DNA of 60,940 bases from Pelistega sp. Lineage in GTDB: Bacteria > Pseudomonadota > Gammaproteobacteria > Burkholderiales > Burkholderiaceae_B. Below are positions 43,922 to 53,975 of the stretch, one piece after another. The notes below the pieces were generated by a model, which ran no database searches, was not told where the DNA came from, and saw nothing but the letters and a program-made list of their open reading frames with translations. The stretch spans positions 1 through 60,940 of the forward strand of contig JAUNUI010000020.1 of NCBI GenBank assembly GCA_030538255.1, read 5' to 3'. A program made the position numbers and the translations under genes. The number at the start of each line of letters is the position of its first letter. Within the stretch, counting starts at the first letter, position 1.

Positions 43922-45196
43922 TTACTCTGTAAACGGACCCCAGGCAGCTGCCGTAACACCGCGAGCATTAGGTAAATAGGTTTGATATGAACCGTCCGCA
44001 TTCACGATGCCTAAGCTACCACTTGAGGAGTAAAGTATTTGCATTCCGTTAGGTGCAAAACTAGGAGTTAGGTCGTTAGGGCCAGAAGTTAATTGTTGAT
44101 CTGATCCTGTGCCCAATGCATTTACCGCAATTGAGTACCCTCCTCCCCTTAAACTAGAATATACCAGTTTTGAGCCGTCTGGTGAAATTTTTCCTGAAAC
44201 ATTTTGTGAACCATTGAAGGTAATTCGACTGGCCGCACCACCACCTAAGCCAGTACGGTAAATCTGAGGACTACCGCCACGGTCACTGGTAAAGACTAAA
44301 CCACTACCATTCGGGAAGAAGAAAGGCTCGGTATCAATTTCAGGTGAACTTGTGATTTTACGAGGGGTACCGCCACCATTAGGACTGACGATATAGATAT
44401 TCGATAAAGCGTCCATACTTAAGGCCACTGCTAGCTGAGAACCATTGGGAGACCATGCAGGAGCACTATTATTCCCTTTGAAATTTGCCGCAACTGTACG
44501 TTGACCAGAGCTTAGGTTTTGCACATAAACAACAGGTTTACCTGTCTCAAAACTGACATAGGCAATGCGTGATCCATCTGGTGACCAGGCTGGTGAAATG
44601 ATGGAAGAGGACGAGCTAGCAACTGTTTTGGCGTTTTCACCATCGGCATCGGCGACCACTAAAGTGTTGCCAGAAACATACGCTATGCGTGTTGTAAAAA
44701 TACCACGAATACCTGTTGATTGCTCATAAATCGCATCCGCAACTTTATGGGCGATACGACGCATATTGGCATCGCTGACTGTGAGTGATTGTAGATTAAT
44801 TTGTTGTGAAGTATCGGCTAGGTTGTAATTTACGCTGCCGCCTGTACTAGAGCCATATGCAACATTATTACCAGCACCGACTTCGTTGATGGCGTCCCAG
44901 TTGGGATTGCCTGATGCGTCAATTGACATCACACCAACGCGTTTCACTTCGAATTGACCAGAGCGAGTAAGGTCAGCAGCAATAATATTAGCGATTTCGG
45001 TACCATTAGGGCCCGCAAAATCAGCCACGACGATTGGGAATTTGTTGGCATTAACTCCTGTACCCGATAAGGCAACCTCAACTTGCGCATGAGCCAATTG
45101 ACTCAACATGAGGGCCATAGCGACGATTAAGGAACTCATCCAAGCAAACCATTTCTGATGGCCTTGAGTTTGGAATAAAGATTGAGTTTTAGACAT
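43922..45196 (-). CDS. tolB: Tol-Pal system protein TolB
   Basis: The periplasmic beta-propeller protein of the Tol-Pal system. The 424-residue protein has a signal peptide ending HAQVEV, an N-terminal domain, and several propeller repeats with the SPAWSPDGSRIAYVS pattern (also APAWSPNGSQLAVAL, TPSFAPNGMQILYSS). AAGGAG precedes the ATG. It follows tolA after 167 bases that hold a long hairpin. Confidence 0.95.
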   Translation of the reverse strand: MSKTQSLFQTQGHQKWFAWMSSLIVAMALMLSQLAHAQVEVALSGTGVNANKFPIVVADFAGPNGTEIANIIAADLTRSGQFEVKRVGVMSIDASGNPNWDAINEVGAGNNVAYGSSTGGSVNYNLADTSQQINLQSLTVSDANMRRIAHKVADAIYEQSTGIRGIFTTRIAYVSGNTLVVADADGENAKTVASSSSSIISPAWSPDGSRIAYVSFETGKPVVYVQNLSSGQRTVAANFKGNNSAPAWSPNGSQLAVALSMDALSNIYIVSPNGGGTPRKITSSPEIDTEPFFFPNGSGLVFTSDRGGSPQIYRTGLGGGAASRITFNGSQNVSGKISPDGSKLVYSSLRGGGYSIAVNALGTGSDQQLTSGPNDLTPSFAPNGMQILYSSSGSLGIVNADGSYQTYLPNARGVTAAAWGPFTE

Positions 45197-45309
45197 TTCT
45201 GCCTTCTCCTTGTGTGCGTAAAAAGTGAGAACAGTTTAGCAAGTTCTGACAGTGATATGCTTTACTAATCTGTTCGAGTGTTTCAAAGATTTTCAGTGTA
45301 GTGGAACGG

Positions 45310-45345
45310 CTAGGCATTGCAGTTGATGAAGACTGCAATACCTAG
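45310..45345 (-). other. Hairpin between tolA and tolB
   Basis: CTAGGCATTGCAGT (45310-45323) pairs with ACTGCAATACCTAG (45332-45345), 14 bp with one G-U pair. No U-run follows on the minus strand. It could protect the upstream transcript or act as a processing site. Confidence 0.6.
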
Positions 45346-45363
45346 CGGTATAGTAACTTTACC

Positions 45364-46506
45364 CTATCTCGGTCTAAAGTCATAAGGGCCAGTCACGAAC
45401 TTGTCATTATTTGGCGGTTTAGGGAATGGATTACACTGTTTGAGTGCATTCACTACCGCAGTATCAAAGGCCTTATTCCCAGATGTAACTGTAACTCGCG
45501 CATTGGTGACCTTATAGTTGCCATCGAATTCGACCCGATAAGTCAGCTTTAAGCGCTGATTACCACTAAATCGCAGACGTGGCTCCACGCAGGCTTTCAC
45601 GCGGCGAGCATAATCAGAGCTGCCACCACCACCACCGACCTGGTTGCGATCGTTTTGGCCGCCTTTAATACCGGCGCGACTATTGATATCACCACGCATG
45701 GCAGCGCGTAATGCATCGCCCTGAGAGTTTGCCTTGGCGCGGTTTTGTTCCGCTAAGCGCGCATCAGCTTTGGCCTTGGCTTCGCGGTCCGCTTTAGCCT
45801 TAGCGTCTTTAGCTTTTTGTTCGGCTAAGGCTTTTTCCTTGGCCTCTTGCTCTTTGCGTTTTTTCTCAGCAAGTTCTTTGGCCTCTTTCTCTTTGCGTTG
45901 CTTCTCGGCGAGTTCTTTCGCTTCTTTCTCTTTACGTTGCTTCTCAGCTAATTCTTTCGCTTCTTGTTCCTTACGCTTTTTCTCGGCGAGCTCTTTCTCT
46001 TTGGCTTCTTTTGCTTTTTGCTCAGCGAGAGCTTTAGCCTTCGCCTCTTGCTCTTGCTTGCGCTTTTCCTCTAAAGCAATTTCCGGATCCTCTTGCTGCG
46101 CAGCTACGCTAGGCTCAGGCTCCGGTGGTGGAGGCGGTGGCGGTGGCGGCGCGGGTTCTGGTTCCGGCTCTGGGGCAGGTGGCTCAGGCTCGGGAGTTGG
46201 TTCTGGCTCAGGTGTCGGCTCTGGCTCTGGATCAGGCTCAGAGACTACTTCTGGCTCTTCTTCAGGCGCACGCGTGTCCTCCTCGGCAGGGTTCGGTGTG
46301 CGAGTTTCTGCAGGAGGAGCAACAATTTGCTCGGTACCTTCTGCCCATAGCTCTAACTGGATAGGGCCAGAAGGGGCTTCGGGCTGACTTAAGACGCTGG
46401 CAATGATTCCTGCGACCAAGGCAAGATGGAGCATGATGGAGCCAGTGAGACCCTTACGGTCATCACTTTGCTCATAAAAATCATTGGGATTTTCAAATTT
46501 TTTCAT
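45364..46506 (-). CDS. tolA: Tol-Pal system protein TolA
   Basis: TolA links TolQR in the inner membrane to Pal and TolB. The 380-residue protein has one membrane segment near residues 22-40, a Pro/Glu-rich segment (PEPEP and PPPP runs, about 70-130), a long charged helix of near-identical 12-residue repeats such as KELAEKQRKEKEA (about 140-265), and a C-terminal domain with ACVEPRLRFSG and FDTAVVNALKQCNPFP. The strong plus-strand frame opposite it is an artefact of these repeats. Confidence 0.93.
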   Translation of the reverse strand: MKKFENPNDFYEQSDDRKGLTGSIMLHLALVAGIIASVLSQPEAPSGPIQLELWAEGTEQIVAPPAETRTPNPAEEDTRAPEEEPEVVSEPDPEPEPTPEPEPTPEPEPPAPEPEPEPAPPPPPPPPPEPEPSVAAQQEDPEIALEEKRKQEQEAKAKALAEQKAKEAKEKELAEKKRKEQEAKELAEKQRKEKEAKELAEKQRKEKEAKELAEKKRKEQEAKEKALAEQKAKDAKAKADREAKAKADARLAEQNRAKANSQGDALRAAMRGDINSRAGIKGGQNDRNQVGGGGGSSDYARRVKACVEPRLRFSGNQRLKLTYRVEFDGNYKVTNARVTVTSGNKAFDTAVVNALKQCNPFPKPPNNDKFVTGPYDFRPR

Positions 46507-46532
46507 TCAATACACGGTACTTAAAGACGCAT

Positions 46533-46976
46533 CTATTTCTTAGACGGTGTCGCTTTCGTTTGGTTTACCATCAAACCTAAGCGGGTCATACCATTAGAGC
46601 GTAAGGTGTCCATAATCTTCATGACTTCTTCATACGGTACCTTGCCATCAGCAGCAATCACTACTGGTGTATCCGTTGCGGCCATTGATTGAACACGGGC
46701 TAATACCTCTTCTTTAGGAATGAGCTCAAAGTTCTCACCTGGTTTACGTAGACGCACAGAGACGTCGCCGTTCTCTTCAATCTGCACTTCTACAGGTGTC
46801 GCAGGCACTTCAACCGCTTGCCCCACCGAGGGTAGATTAATCAGACCAGGGGTAATCATCGGTGCTGTCACCATAAAGATCACTAAGAGCACCAACATAA
46901 CGTCGATATAGGGCACGACGTTCATTTCATTTTTCATGCGTCGCGAGCGACCGCGACCGTAACGATTAGCAGCCAT
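46533..46976 (-). CDS. tolR: Tol-Pal system protein TolR
   Basis: The ExbD/TolR family protein couples the proton motive force to TolA. In its 147 residues it has one membrane segment with the conserved proton-carrying Asp in MNVVPYIDVMLVLLVIFMVT, and a periplasmic domain ending GMTRLGLMVNQ. It starts three bases after the tolQ stop. Confidence 0.95.
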   Translation of the reverse strand: MAANRYGRGRSRRMKNEMNVVPYIDVMLVLLVIFMVTAPMITPGLINLPSVGQAVEVPATPVEVQIEENGDVSVRLRKPGENFELIPKEEVLARVQSMAATDTPVVIAADGKVPYEEVMKIMDTLRSNGMTRLGLMVNQTKATPSKK

Positions 46977-46979
46977 AGC

Positions 46980-47657
46980 TTAGCGAACTTGACGTTGAAG
47001 GATATTCAAAAACTCATCAATAAAACTGTCAAAACGACCAGCGGTTTTATCAATATGATTTGAAAAGTAGTTATAGGCTAACACAGCGGGAATCGCAGCA
47101 AATAGGCCAATCGCTGTGGCAATCAAAGCCTCAGCAATACCAGGGGCTACTGCGGCAAGTGTTGCTGTTGTGTCAGTGGTTAGACCGATAAAGGAGTGCA
47201 TAATCCCCCACACCGTACCTAATAAGCCGATATACGGGCTGACTGAACCCGCAGAGGCTAGGAAACTGAGTTTTGAATCTAAAGAGTCCACTTCACGTTG
47301 ATAAGTAGCACGCATCGCTCGTGTCGCACCTTCTATCTGAGTTTCGCCATTGGCTTCATTGTTGCGGGCTTTCAAGAACTCATTCATACCCGCATCGAAA
47401 ATTCGTGCAAGGGGACCAGATTGCTCAAGGTCGCGCGCCACATTCTGATGGAGGTTGCCAAGATCGCCGCCACGCCAGAAGCTCTGCTCGAATTCACGAG
47501 TTTGTTTGATGGTGCGGGTTAAGGTGACATACTTGCTGAAAATAAAGGCCCATGACACGACTGAAATCGCGACGAGAAGCAACATAATAAGTTGTACGGG
47601 CAGACTAGCATTGAGAATCAATGAGAAAATTGACATCTCTTCTTGGACGGGAGGCAT
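46980..47657 (-). CDS. tolQ: Tol-Pal system protein TolQ
   Basis: TolQ is the three-segment membrane protein of the Tol motor, homologous to ExbB and MotA. The 225-residue protein has FSLILNASLPVQLIMLLL, a long cytoplasmic loop, and GSVSPYIGLLGTVWGIMHSF and GIAEALIATAIGLFAAIPAV. An internal ATG (residue 8) is an alternative start. Its start is two bases after ybgC, so the operon is ybgC-tolQRAB-pal-cpoB. Confidence 0.95.
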   Translation of the reverse strand: MPPVQEEMSIFSLILNASLPVQLIMLLLVAISVVSWAFIFSKYVTLTRTIKQTREFEQSFWRGGDLGNLHQNVARDLEQSGPLARIFDAGMNEFLKARNNEANGETQIEGATRAMRATYQREVDSLDSKLSFLASAGSVSPYIGLLGTVWGIMHSFIGLTTDTTATLAAVAPGIAEALIATAIGLFAAIPAVLAYNYFSNHIDKTAGRFDSFIDEFLNILQRQVR

Positions 47658-47658
47658 A

Positions 47659-48102
47659 TTACTGATTATCCTGAACTGAAAGTAAAAGGGTACGGATTGA
47701 TGCGGGAATCGGCATCGCTTTAAAAGTTTCGGTGTTTACGCTACACACTTGGATGTTGCTCTTAACCAAGACAAGACCATCACGTTCGCAAACTTGCTCA
47801 AAATTGACAGAAGCATTGCCTACTCTAGTCAGACGGCTACGAATCATTAAGCTATCGTCAAGATGGGCAGGGCTCTTGTATTCAACTTGCGTGCCGACCA
47901 CGACGAAGATGACTTTTTCACTTTTTACGAGGTTTGATTGATTGACCCCTAAAAAGCGCAGCCACTCTGTACGTGCGCGCTCGAAGAATTTGAGGTAATT
48001 CGCATAGAAAACTACGCCTCCAGCATCCGTGTCTTCATAATAGACACGGATCGGAAAGCTAAACTCTTGCGCTGATCCCTTAGATAAGGCTTGGTTTGTC
48101 AT
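47659..48102 (-). CDS. ybgC: Tol-Pal associated acyl-CoA thioesterase YbgC
   Basis: YbgC is a hot-dog-fold thioesterase acting on short or medium acyl-CoA or acyl-ACP, first gene of the tol-pal operon in many proteobacteria. The 147-residue protein has the 4-hydroxybenzoyl-CoA thioesterase type motif RVYYEDTDAGGVVFYANYL with its catalytic Asp, followed by FFERARTEWLR. Its promoter probably lies in or near the short gap after proS. Confidence 0.92.
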   Translation of the reverse strand: MTNQALSKGSAQEFSFPIRVYYEDTDAGGVVFYANYLKFFERARTEWLRFLGVNQSNLVKSEKVIFVVVGTQVEYKSPAHLDDSLMIRSRLTRVGNASVNFEQVCERDGLVLVKSNIQVCSVNTETFKAMPIPASIRTLLLSVQDNQ

Positions 48103-48139
48103 GAATTGGACTATTTAAAAGTGCTATGAAATCATGAGA

Positions 48140-49882
48140 TTATAGCGTACTTTTAAGGTTGTTATATAGGCTTAAGACGTAAGCATTTACTTCAGAAGGT
48201 GACAGTTTTATAGATTCACCCTTGCTACGTTCTTGCACCTCAACATGACCTTCTTTAAGACCGCGCTCACCCACCGTGATGCGGATAGGTACGCCGATCA
48301 GCTCCCACTCTGAGAACATCACGCCTGGTCGCGCATCACGGTCGTCAAGAATCACCTCAACACCTTGCGCTTTCAGGAATTCATACACCTGCGTGGCGGT
48401 TTGACGAACTTCTTCGCTCTTGCCCCAACCTACTGGACAGATAACGACTTCAAAAGGCGCCATTGGCATTGGCCAGATAATGCCTCGTTCGTCGTTATTT
48501 TGCTCGATCGCGGCTGCCATAATACGGCTAACACCGATGCCATAGCAACCCATTTGAATAATTTCAGGTTTGCCTTGTTCGTTCAAGTAGGTCGCTTTCA
48601 GTTTCTCAGAATACTTATCACCTAAGAAGAATACGTGACCCACCTCAATACCATGCTCGATGGCCAAGGTACCTGCTTCACCAACAGCGGGGTCACCTGC
48701 AACAACGTTACGAATATCGGCGACTTCAGGCTCAGCTAGGTCGCGGCCAAAGTTAACACCCGTATAGTGCGTATTCTCTTGGTTGCCACCGCAGACAAAG
48801 TCACTCATATTGGCGACCGTGGTGTCCGCAATGATATGGATAGGTTTAGCCGTTTTGACTGGGCCAAGATAGCCAGGGGTAGAGCCGAAGTGTTCTTTAA
48901 TCTCTTCTTCATTGGCTAAGCGGAAACCGTGTTTGAATTGGGGCAGTTTACCTACCTTGATTTCATTCACCTCATGGTCGCCACGAACTAACAATAGATA
49001 GATAGACTCTTTGCCTTCGGCGTCTGTCACCGTAAAGACGACTGATTTCACGGTTTGGGTGAGCTCGAGCTTTAAGAACTCAGCCACCAATTCGCACTTA
49101 TTCATTTCAGGTGTGTCACGTAGTTCAAGTGCTTGTTGTGGCGCGGCACGTTCAGCGATAAGACATGGTGCTTCAGCCAACTCAATATTTGCAGCATATT
49201 CTGAATCTGGGTTATAGACAATTAAGTCTTCACCGGTATCGGCAATTACCTGGAATTCATGACTGCGTGAACCACCAATCGAACCTGTGTCCGCATTCAC
49301 GGCGCGAAACACTAGACCTAGACGTGTGAAAATGTTCTTATAAGCTTGGAACATCTTGTCGTAGCTCACTAAGGCGCTAGCTTCATCACGGTCAAATGAG
49401 TACGCATCTTTCATGGTGAACTCACGACCACGCATAAGACCAAAACGAGGGCGACGTTCGTCACGGAACTTGGTTTGGATGTGGTAGAAATTGACGGGTA
49501 ATTGGCGCCAGCTATGGATTTCATTCGCCGCAATTTCGGTGACCACTTCTTCAGAAGTTGGTTGCAAAACAAAATCACGACCATGACGGTCCTTGATGCG
49601 CAAGAGCTCAGCGCCATAGGCATCCCAACGACCTGTCTGCATCCAGAGTTCGGCGGGTTGCACCACAGGCATTAAGATCTCAATGGCACCGGCATTATTC
49701 ATTTCTTCACGAATAATATGTTCAATCTTGCGCAACACACGCAAAGCCAAGGGCATATAAGTATAAATGCCACCGGCGTGTTTACGGATCATACCCGCAC
49801 GCGTCATCAATTGATGGCTAATCACTTCTGCATCAGCAGGAGCTTCTTTGGAAGTATTTAAGTGGAAATTGGAAGCTAACAT
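48140..49882 (-). CDS. proS: Proline-tRNA ligase
   Basis: ProS charges tRNA-Pro. At 580 residues it is the bacterial type with an editing insertion between class II motifs 2 and 3. Visible are motif 1 ([20 protein letters not shown]), motif 2 ([25 protein letters not shown]), the insertion at about residues 220-400, motif 3 ([14 protein letters not shown]) and the anticodon-binding C-terminus. It is divergent from rppH, a conserved arrangement. A hairpin (48117-48157) overlaps its stop and may end transcription. Confidence 0.97.
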   Translation of the reverse strand: MLASNFHLNTSKEAPADAEVISHQLMTRAGMIRKHAGGIYTYMPLALRVLRKIEHIIREEMNNAGAIEILMPVVQPAELWMQTGRWDAYGAELLRIKDRHGRDFVLQPTSEEVVTEIAANEIHSWRQLPVNFYHIQTKFRDERRPRFGLMRGREFTMKDAYSFDRDEASALVSYDKMFQAYKNIFTRLGLVFRAVNADTGSIGGSRSHEFQVIADTGEDLIVYNPDSEYAANIELAEAPCLIAERAAPQQALELRDTPEMNKCELVAEFLKLELTQTVKSVVFTVTDAEGKESIYLLLVRGDHEVNEIKVGKLPQFKHGFRLANEEEIKEHFGSTPGYLGPVKTAKPIHIIADTTVANMSDFVCGGNQENTHYTGVNFGRDLAEPEVADIRNVVAGDPAVGEAGTLAIEHGIEVGHVFFLGDKYSEKLKATYLNEQGKPEIIQMGCYGIGVSRIMAAAIEQNNDERGIIWPMPMAPFEVVICPVGWGKSEEVRQTATQVYEFLKAQGVEVILDDRDARPGVMFSEWELIGVPIRITVGERGLKEGHVEVQERSKGESIKLSPSEVNAYVLSLYNNLKSTL

Positions 49883-49945
49883 GGTTACTTTATAAATAGA
49901 AACGTATAATCAAACTAAATTGTATATTGAAAGAAGGGGCGGTGC

Positions 49946-50785
49946 ATGCTAGATCGCGAAGGTTACCGTCCTAATGTTGGTATTATCCTTGTAAATCACA
50001 AGAATGAGGTATTTTGGGGCAAAAGAATCCGAGAAAAATCATGGCAATTCCCACAAGGTGGCATTAAATATGGTGAGAGCCCTGCTCAAGCCATGTTTCG
50101 TGAATTGCATGAGGAACTCGGTTTAAAACCTGAACATGTACAAATATTAGGGCGAACGCGAGAATGGTTACGTTATAACGTGCCAGAACATTTTGTGCGA
50201 CGAGAGTCGCGAGGTCATTATAAGGGTCAGAAACAAATTTGGTTCCTATTACGTTTGGTTGGCAAGGACAAAGACCTTAGCCTACGCGCCACTATGCATC
50301 CTGAGTTTGATGCATGGCGTTGGAGTACGTACTGGGTTCCACTCGAGCAAGTAATTGAGTTTAAGCGCGGTGTCTATACACAGGCTTTGCGTGAATTGTC
50401 CGCATTATTAAAGCAACCCAAGGCAGAAACTCGCTTTTTGCGTCAGCGTAAGAACAAGCGACGTGGTACCGTTCAAGAGTCTGATTCTGAGGGCTCTGTG
50501 ATGCTATTTGAGGCAGAGTCAGTCCAACCGTCTGAGGCTGTTGTTCAACAAGCAGACAATGCTAAGGGTGTGACGAACGCAATGGGGAAAAAGCCATCGG
50601 ACAAATTGCCAGTGCATGGGCAGACTACGGATAAGTCTCAGCGTGTTTCGGGCAAAAAGATGGCGACTCATAGTACACAGCAGATTAAGTTTACACACCA
50701 AGAAATTCGTGTCGGCAATATGATTCAAGTTGAAACGAAAGTTGTGGTTGAGCAAGAGTATCAGCGTAAACCCGAAGAGCAATAA
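49946..50785 (+). CDS. rppH: RNA pyrophosphohydrolase with long C-terminal extension
   Basis: RppH removes pyrophosphate from 5' triphosphate mRNA, which starts RNase E decay. The Nudix domain fills residues 1-160: [20 protein letters not shown], and the Nudix box from [20 protein letters not shown] into LGL. The usual length is about 160-190 residues; this protein has 279. Residues about 165-279 are polar and Lys/Gln/Glu/Val-rich with no recognisable domain. The start ATG follows a GGGGCGG-like site. The gene's last codons are duplicated 70 bp downstream. Confidence 0.93.
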   Translation: MLDREGYRPNVGIILVNHKNEVFWGKRIREKSWQFPQGGIKYGESPAQAMFRELHEELGLKPEHVQILGRTREWLRYNVPEHFVRRESRGHYKGQKQIWFLLRLVGKDKDLSLRATMHPEFDAWRWSTYWVPLEQVIEFKRGVYTQALRELSALLKQPKAETRFLRQRKNKRRGTVQESDSEGSVMLFEAESVQPSEAVVQQADNAKGVTNAMGKKPSDKLPVHGQTTDKSQRVSGKKMATHSTQQIKFTHQEIRVGNMIQVETKVVVEQEYQRKPEEQ

Positions 50786-50841
50786 AGCTGCTTAAGGTAG
50801 ATACACCATAAGCGCCCAAGAGCAAGGGTATTAGCGTAAAT
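50750..50841 (+). repeat. Echo of the rppH 3' end (70-bp period)
   Basis: GAGCAAGAGTATCAGCGTAA, inside rppH at 50750, recurs as GAGCAAGGGTATTAGCGTAA at 50820, past the stop. Over about 21 bases there are two differences, both transitions. The echo is read through a TAG and does not encode an intact tail. Confidence 0.85.
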
Positions 50842-50937
50842 GTGTATGTGTGTAAGACAGGCCATATAAGGCTAGATGGTATAAGTTTGTACAAAGTAAG
50901 TAATTTAAGTTTGATTTTAAGGAAGTAAAGCAGAGCT

Positions 50938-52317
50938 GTGGATATGCAAAACTCACCAACCATTGCGGCGATTGCAACGGCACCAGGACGTGGTGGCGTT
51001 GGGGTAGTGCGTCTTTCAGGTAAGAATCTCTTGAGTTTGGCGCAAACCTTAAGCGGTGGCAAAACACCCAAGCCCAGAATCGCCTTGTATACCGACTTTT
51101 TGAACGAACAAGGGCAGCCGATTGATAATGGCTTGATGTTGTACTTTGCTGCGCCTGCGAGTTTTACCGGTGAGGATGTGATTGAACTTCAAGGACATGG
51201 CGGCCCTGTTGTCATGAATATGTTGCTGCAGCGTTGTTTGGCTTTAGGGGCACGCTTGGCCGAGCCTGGCGAGTTTACTAAGCGCGCTTTTTTAAATAAT
51301 AAATTAGACTTAGCGCAAGCTGAAAGTGTTGTCGACTTAATCGATGCCAGCAGTCAGTCTGCTGCACGCATGGCTTTGCGCAGCTTGAAAGGCCAGTTCT
51401 CTGATTTGATTCATGAGCTCGTAGAGCAACTGATTAATTTACGTATGCTAGTTGAGGCTACACTTGATTTTCCAGAAGAAGAAATTGATTTTCTGGAAGC
51501 GGCGGACGCCCGTGGCAAACTCGTGAATGTGCGTAAGAAATTAGAGGCTGTGCTTGCACAGGCAACCCAAGGCGCAATCCTGCGTGAGGGTATGAACGTG
51601 GTTCTCGTGGGAGCGCCGAATGTCGGTAAGTCCTCCTTACTCAATGCTTTGGCGGGTGATGAGGTGGCGATTGTCACGGATATTGCTGGCACCACACGTG
51701 ATACGGTGCGTGAACAAATTACCTTGGATGGTGTGCCGGTACATATTATCGACACGGCAGGTTTACGTGATACCGATGATGTGGTGGAGAAAATAGGTAT
51801 TGAGCGCAGCCATAAGGCCTTGCAAGACGCGGATGTTGCCCTAGTTTTGATTGATCCACGCGAAGGCTTGAACGAGAAGACACGGGCCATCCTCGAAAGC
51901 ATTCCAGTTGAACTTAAAAAAATTGAAATCCATAATAAGATTGACTTATTAGAAGGCGAACCCGAGGTATTGCGTGATGAACAAGCATTAGCATTCAGTG
52001 CATCAGGAGCGCCTGTATTGATTCGCTTGTCCGCGAAGAAATCTTTAGGTTTAGATTTATTAAAGCAAGAACTATTAAGTCGTGTGGGTTGGCAGGGTGA
52101 GAGCGAAGGCTTGTTCTTGGCCAGGACCCGTCACTTATTAGCGCTGCAAGAAGCACAGACAGAGTTAGAGAATGCAGCGGTCAATGGTTACCACAATATT
52201 GAGTTGTTGGCTGAGCACCTACGCTTAGCTCAGATGGCCTTGAATGAAATTACCGGCGAGTTCAGCGCGGATGACCTGCTTGGGGTTATCTTTAGTCGCT
52301 TCTGTATTGGTAAGTGA
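50938..52317 (+). CDS. mnmE: tRNA modification GTPase MnmE (TrmE)
   Basis: MnmE works with MnmG to modify U34 of several tRNAs (5-carboxymethylaminomethyl side chain). The 459-residue protein has the folate-binding N-terminal domain ([21 protein letters not shown]), a helical domain, the GTPase with [14 protein letters not shown] and DIAGTTRD, and the C-terminal FCIGK motif with the essential Cys. I use the GTG at 50938 because of the distance to AAGGAAG; the ATG at 50944 is also possible. Confidence 0.96.
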   Translation: MDMQNSPTIAAIATAPGRGGVGVVRLSGKNLLSLAQTLSGGKTPKPRIALYTDFLNEQGQPIDNGLMLYFAAPASFTGEDVIELQGHGGPVVMNMLLQRCLALGARLAEPGEFTKRAFLNNKLDLAQAESVVDLIDASSQSAARMALRSLKGQFSDLIHELVEQLINLRMLVEATLDFPEEEIDFLEAADARGKLVNVRKKLEAVLAQATQGAILREGMNVVLVGAPNVGKSSLLNALAGDEVAIVTDIAGTTRDTVREQITLDGVPVHIIDTAGLRDTDDVVEKIGIERSHKALQDADVALVLIDPREGLNEKTRAILESIPVELKKIEIHNKIDLLEGEPEVLRDEQALAFSASGAPVLIRLSAKKSLGLDLLKQELLSRVGWQGESEGLFLARTRHLLALQEAQTELENAAVNGYHNIELLAEHLRLAQMALNEITGEFSADDLLGVIFSRFCIGK

Positions 52318-52366
52318 TTCTGTATTGGTAAGTGATTCTGCAGTAGTAATTCTGTATTGGCAGTGA
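52300..52366 (+). repeat. Echo of the mnmE 3' end (18-bp unit, 2 exact plus 2 partial copies)
   Basis: TTCTGTATTGGTAAGTGA, encoding Phe-Cys-Ile-Gly-Lys-stop, lies at 52300-52317 and again exactly at 52318-52335. Shorter relatives follow at 52336-52349 and 52350-52366. The unit is precisely the catalytic CIGK tail with the stop codon, repeated in tandem. Confidence 0.95.
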
Positions 52367-52399
52367 GTCAGGCAATCATACGATAGGCAAGAATAACTT

Positions 52400-52433
52400 A
52401 AGGCGGCTTATTTGTGAAGGCCGCCTTGTTTTT
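52400..52433 (+). terminator. Intrinsic terminator of mnmE
   Basis: AAGGCGGC (52400-52407) and GCCGCCTT (52420-52427) form a perfect GC-rich stem followed by GTTTTTC. Confidence 0.9.
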
Positions 52434-52494
52434 CATTATGACGTGTAGTGCTATGTGCTGTTTGTGCCGAGTCAAGATGGCTGAGCGAAATGCG

Positions 52495-53403
52495 TTACGC
52501 CTTTTTCAATAAAGTAATTAAGCTTGAGGTGTCCATGCGGTTATTGCCATTGGCTTGAATTTGCGCATAGAAACTATCCACCAATTCTGTCACTGGCAAC
52601 TTAGCACCATTGCGCTTAGCTTCATCAAAGACTAGGCCTAAATCTTTACGCATCCAATCAACAGCAAAACCGAAATCAAATTTATTTTGCAGCATGGTGG
52701 GACCGCGATTCTCCATCTGCCAGCTTTGCGCCGCGCCTTTGCTCACTACTTCTAAAACTTGCTTCATATCTAAACCAGTTCGCTCGCCAAAAGCCATTGC
52801 TTCAGCTAGGCCTTGAACTAGGCCAGCGATACAAATTTGGTTGACCATCTTACATAACTGACCACTGCCATGAGGGCCAAGCAGAACAACAGAGCGGGCG
52901 AAGGTGTCGATAACGGGTTTCACGCGTTTGAATGCAGACTCTTCACCGCCACACATAACCGTGAGTACCCCATTAATTGCTCCTGCTTGTCCACCTGAAA
53001 CCGGTGCATCGATAAACTGTAAACCACGTGCTTGCGCTTGAGCGGCGACTTCTTTGGCCACTTCAGCTGAGGTTGTTGTGTGATCGACAAAAATAGCACC
53101 AGCCTTCATGCCATGAAAAGCACCATTGTCGCCATAGGTGACTTCGCGTAAAGAGTCATCATTACCGACACAAGCGAAGACAATATCAACCCCTTGGGCG
53201 GCAAGGCTAGGGTTAATCGCTGAGCGACCACCGAATTCCTCCACCCATGCTTGCGCTTTAGCAGGGTTACGATTATAGACAGTAACTTCATGCCCAGCAC
53301 GTTGCAGATGGCCAGCCATAGGGTAACCCATGGCGCCTAAGCCAAGAAATGCAACTTTCAACGGAGCAGTCGCAGCATAAGTTTTTTGAGCAATTGATGA
53401 CAT
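52495..53403 (-). CDS. NAD(P)-dependent beta-hydroxyacid dehydrogenase (GarR/MmsB-like)
   Basis: The 302-residue enzyme belongs to the 3-hydroxyisobutyrate / tartronate semialdehyde reductase family. It has the Rossmann motif FLGLGAMGYPMAGHL at about residues 19-33, the substrate motif DAPVSGGQAGA at about 132-142, and the catalytic Lys185 in GQLCKMVNQ. The ATG at 53403 follows AAGGA; the TTG upstream is less likely. The exact substrate is not evident. It is convergent with mnmE. Confidence 0.9.
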   Translation of the reverse strand: MSSIAQKTYAATAPLKVAFLGLGAMGYPMAGHLQRAGHEVTVYNRNPAKAQAWVEEFGGRSAINPSLAAQGVDIVFACVGNDDSLREVTYGDNGAFHGMKAGAIFVDHTTTSAEVAKEVAAQAQARGLQFIDAPVSGGQAGAINGVLTVMCGGEESAFKRVKPVIDTFARSVVLLGPHGSGQLCKMVNQICIAGLVQGLAEAMAFGERTGLDMKQVLEVVSKGAAQSWQMENRGPTMLQNKFDFGFAVDWMRKDLGLVFDEAKRNGAKLPVTELVDSFYAQIQANGNNRMDTSSLITLLKKA

Positions 53404-53561
53404 CGTATTTACATCCTTCAAGAGTATTTGTCCGAATCAGGACATGAGATTTTGTTTCATGGCAAAACCAAGGTAAAATCAGCCCATGAGTTTATCTAAA
53501 TCTGAGCCTTATGTAAGATTTAGCCATAAACATTTTTCATCAAATTTAACACATTACTGAT

Positions 53562-53975
53562 ATGTTGCAAGAACTTGATCAAGTCGCTGTCCGTGTAGGG
53601 CAGGTTGTAGAGCTCAGCCGCCAATTGCTAACTGAGCGTAGCGCCTTAATGAAGCGCCTGGAAAGTGCTGAAGAAATTGGTGTTAATTTGCGTCAACAAT
53701 TAAGCCAGAGTGAGACTCAGGTCTCAGAGCTTAATCAGCGTATTACTGCGCTTGATAGCGAAATGACCCAGAATACAGCGCAAGTTGAAGAACAGAATGC
53801 ACGTTTGCAAGAGGAAGTGAGTTCAATGAGTCAAGAGATTACTCAATTGAAAGCTCAACTTGCTCAATCGCAGGCTGATGTACAGCAGTGGCGCCAAAGT
53901 GCACAAGTGGTGCGTGAACGAGTGGCCCATGTTTTAGAAAATTTACCAGGCTCAAGTGCACAAGGAGAGGCGTAA
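53562..53975 (+). CDS. Coiled-coil protein upstream of zapA (ZapB/TIGR02449-like)
   Basis: The 137-residue protein is nearly all coiled coil: heptad-like runs from about residue 8 to 115 rich in Gln, Glu, Ser and Leu (RVGQVVELSRQLLTERSALM, then SQEITQLKAQLAQSQ). No enzyme motif is present. Small coiled-coil genes directly ahead of zapA are common in proteobacteria and are thought to act in cell division like ZapB. Its TAA overlaps the zapA ATG (TAATG), so the two are coupled. Confidence 0.8.
   Translation: MLQELDQVAVRVGQVVELSRQLLTERSALMKRLESAEEIGVNLRQQLSQSETQVSELNQRITALDSEMTQNTAQVEEQNARLQEEVSSMSQEITQLKAQLAQSQADVQQWRQSAQVVRERVAHVLENLPGSSAQGEA

Noticed and set aside
45734-46387. 217-codon frame opposite tolA (and two overlapping shorter ones)
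   Set aside because: Ser/Ala/Gly repeats are the mirror of TolA's Lys/Glu/Ala and Pro/Glu repeats, so it is a composition artefact.
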